A stretch of 64,000 nt of DNA from Paramecium pentaurelia (Eukaryota > Ciliophora > Oligohymenophorea > Peniculida > Parameciidae): the NCBI GenBank assembly GCA_905183005.1, contig CAJJDO010000077.1, forward strand, positions 278,152-342,151. The letters are read 5' to 3'. The translations under genes and the position numbers were made by a program. Position 1 is the first letter of the stretch. Each line of letters begins with the position of its first letter. A model generated the notes under the pieces. It saw nothing but the letters and a program-made list of their open reading frames with translations. It was not told where the DNA came from and searched no databases. This document shows, piece after piece, positions 62,502 to 64,000 of the stretch.

Positions 62502-63343
62502 TCATTATGCTGTCCATCCTCCATCCATTGTATAAGTAGATCCTTTGATTTATGAAGCTGAATTTGAACATAAAAATGTAATCAAATCACCTAATTAATC
62601 AGTTGAAACTGGTGTTACAGAAGGTTACTTTTCTTCTAATAATTTAATTTAAGCATCTTCAAATGATATCTTATATTAATCAGCTCTTTATTAAATTTAT
62701 ATCTCTATCAATTTTGTCATTACCCATCCAGGACAAACTGCATTAATAGTAATACCTGTTTTAGCTACTTCAAGAGCTGTTGCCTTTGTTAATCCAACTA
62801 TTCCATGTTTTGCAGCCACATATGCACATTTATTTACAGAAGCAACCAAACCTATCTAATAAATGATGTTTATTACCATGAACACTAGCTATATTGATAA
62901 TACGACCCCAATTTTTATCAAGCATTTATGGTAATGCATATTTAGTTGTAAGAAATGCAGCAGTAAGATTTATTGCAATAATATCATTAAATTTCTATTC
63001 TGGAAAATTAACTGCTTATTCAATATATTATATTCCAGCATTATTGACTAAAATATCTACACTTCCTAAAGCTTTACTTGTTTCTTACATCATACTTTTC
63101 ACCTTTTCTATATTGTATTTAAAATACTTATGGTCCTTCTTTTAAATCAGCACCATGATAGAATGTCTTTACTTTATATTAGTCTTCTATTTCTCTCCTG
63201 ATTACAGTAACTTCCTCTGGTTTTGCAAATCCATTAAGTCCTATATGAACACCTTAAGATGCCAATTTCTTTGCAACGGACAAACCAATACCACTTGTTG
63301 AACCAGTGATCAAAGCTACTTTTCCAGGAAGATTAGCAAACAT
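62502..63343 (-). CDS. SDR, D-3-hydroxybutyrate dehydrogenase-like
   Basis: About 265 residues. Start MFANLPGKVALITGSTSGIG at 63343, TGA at 62502. NAD-binding loop TGSTSGIG, VNNAGIQYI, catalytic Ser in INIASVHG and YVAAKHG (Tyr-x3-Lys), then INAVCPGWVMTKLIE and SNSASQIKGSTYTMDGGWTA at the end, all as in bacterial and eukaryotic beta-hydroxybutyrate dehydrogenases. Introns of 25 nt near 63110-63134 and ~22 nt near 62857-62880. It would interconvert 3-hydroxybutyrate and acetoacetate with NAD, but related SDRs are hard to separate by sequence alone. It lies 31 bp from the convergent TmcB-like stop. Confidence 0.88.
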
Positions 63344-63444
63344 TTAATAAATTATGAACCTAAATTAAATATTATATGAGATTGTATCAAATTATTGTTT
63401 TTATTAAATTTGTAAATAACATATAAATTTATTATATATTAACA

Positions 63445-64000
63445 ATGACAGAAGGACTCAAATTTGTTAAATGTGCCCTCTTATAATAAGAAAATGATCC
63501 ACTTGAATATTGTGTTTGTACACTTCCTATTCCATCAAATATTGGAATTCCTCTCTTTCCATGTGAACTTCCTAATAATTTTAAGCTTTTTCAATCTAAT
63601 GAAACATTTTCATAATTAGGAATGGTATTTGTAAATTTCATTTCTATCAGAAAATCATGGACATTGAAGAAGAAGAAAATCATAAATTTATGAGAACAAT
63701 CTGTTGTCCTAGTTTGAGACCCTTAACTATTACATCAAGAGATTTTTACAATAATATTCCAATTTAAGCAGAAAGAAAATTCGCCATTCCTTTTATTTAA
63801 AAAAATGAAATGAAAGTTAAATATGATGGTGAATATGCAGGTAAAATTGTATAAGAATAATGTTGTACTTTTATGAAGGGCATGTTTCATTAATTATTCA
63901 TATATGATAGCAATGAATACCTTATTTATGAGATAACTGCAAATTTAAAATAAAAGGGATTACTATGTTTTTTGCCATTCTAATCTTGCAAATCTATAAA
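63445..64000 (+). CDS. Phospholipid-scramblase-like protein, truncated by window end
   Basis: Start MTEGLKFVKCALLQQENDPL at 63445; 26-nt intron near 63631-63656; open to the window end. Pattern: FPCELPNNFKLFQ, RTICCPSLRPLTI (Cys-rich element), a substrate-core-like segment IPFIQKNEMKVKYDGEYAGKI, CCTFMK and FIYDSNEYLIYEI, the arrangement of the scramblase beta-barrel. Scramblases move phospholipids between leaflets in a Ca2+-dependent way; Cys clusters are palmitoylation sites in animal forms. The C-terminal TM would lie beyond the window. Confidence 0.6.

Noticed and set aside
1..64000. tRNA, rRNA, CRISPR, transposase genes
   Set aside because: No cloverleaf-like GC-rich segments, no rRNA-like sequence, no spaced identical repeats and no transposase motifs were seen by eye; tRNAscan was not possible.

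Overview
The window is a gene-dense piece of a ciliate macronuclear genome, most likely Paramecium. In every gene recognised, TAA and TAG are read as glutamine and only TGA ends the frame. Genes are broken by very small GT..AG introns, mostly 20-34 nt with GTA..TAG ends. The DNA is strongly AT-rich, spacers are often under 100 bp, and the families present (kinesin-9, RING and SANT/Myb expansions, poly-Gln coiled coils, TmcB-like membrane giants) are typical of Paramecium. A standard-code ORF scan is misleading here. All calls below were made by reading with the ciliate code and placing introns by eye, so exon edges are approximate unless stated.

1-14.6 kb holds an LRR-like protein (+), a KIF6-type kinesin-9 (-), a multi-pass RING protein (-), a plasma-membrane-type Ca2+ ATPase (-), a poly-Gln protein (+), a small membrane protein (-), an N-myristoylated MORN protein (-), a CRAL-TRIO/SEC14 protein (-), and two lineage-specific proteins. 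14.8-17.3 kb holds a membrane RING-H2 gene and a 208-codon gene. A 1,042-bp block here is present twice, identically, on either side of a single N, which looks like an unmerged contig overlap. The RING-H2 gene also carries a 143-bp insertion that behaves like a retained internal eliminated sequence (IES). 17.3-19.5 kb is mostly spacer plus 14-3-3 (-).

20-25.2 kb is a full-length ABCA transporter (+), followed by a Myb factor (-), a poorly resolved 2-kb stretch with a possible Cys-rich membrane gene, ANP32-like (-), an NDR-family kinase (-), a coiled-coil protein (+), a very large Q/N/S-rich protein ending in ankyrin repeats (-), and four small unassigned genes. 40.7-55.7 kb is the most metabolic part: an HSDL2-like dehydrogenase (-), a FAM135 lipase-like protein (-), a C2H2 zinc finger with a His-rich metal-binding tail (-), a PRMT-like protein lacking its catalytic glutamates (+), AMP deaminase (+), an ABCC transporter (-), a SANT/Myb protein (-) and a TMEM165/GDT1 transporter (+). 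55.9-64 kb has a hypothetical gene, a roughly 1,800-residue TmcB-like membrane protein (+), a 3-hydroxybutyrate-dehydrogenase-like SDR (-) and a scramblase-like gene cut by the window end.

There are no operons; neighbours are individually transcribed, and convergent or divergent pairs are packed very tightly (9 bp between two opposite start codons at 45.2 kb). Several genes suit cilia and Ca2+ or membrane signalling (kinesin-9, PMCA, NDR kinase, MORN, 14-3-3), but nothing suggests a dedicated cluster. No rRNA, tRNA, CRISPR array or transposon was found. The items most worth checking are the retained IES with its associated assembly duplication, the degenerate PRMT, the zinc-finger/metal-tail fusion, and the SANT-ABCC stretch with no stop codon between the two genes.
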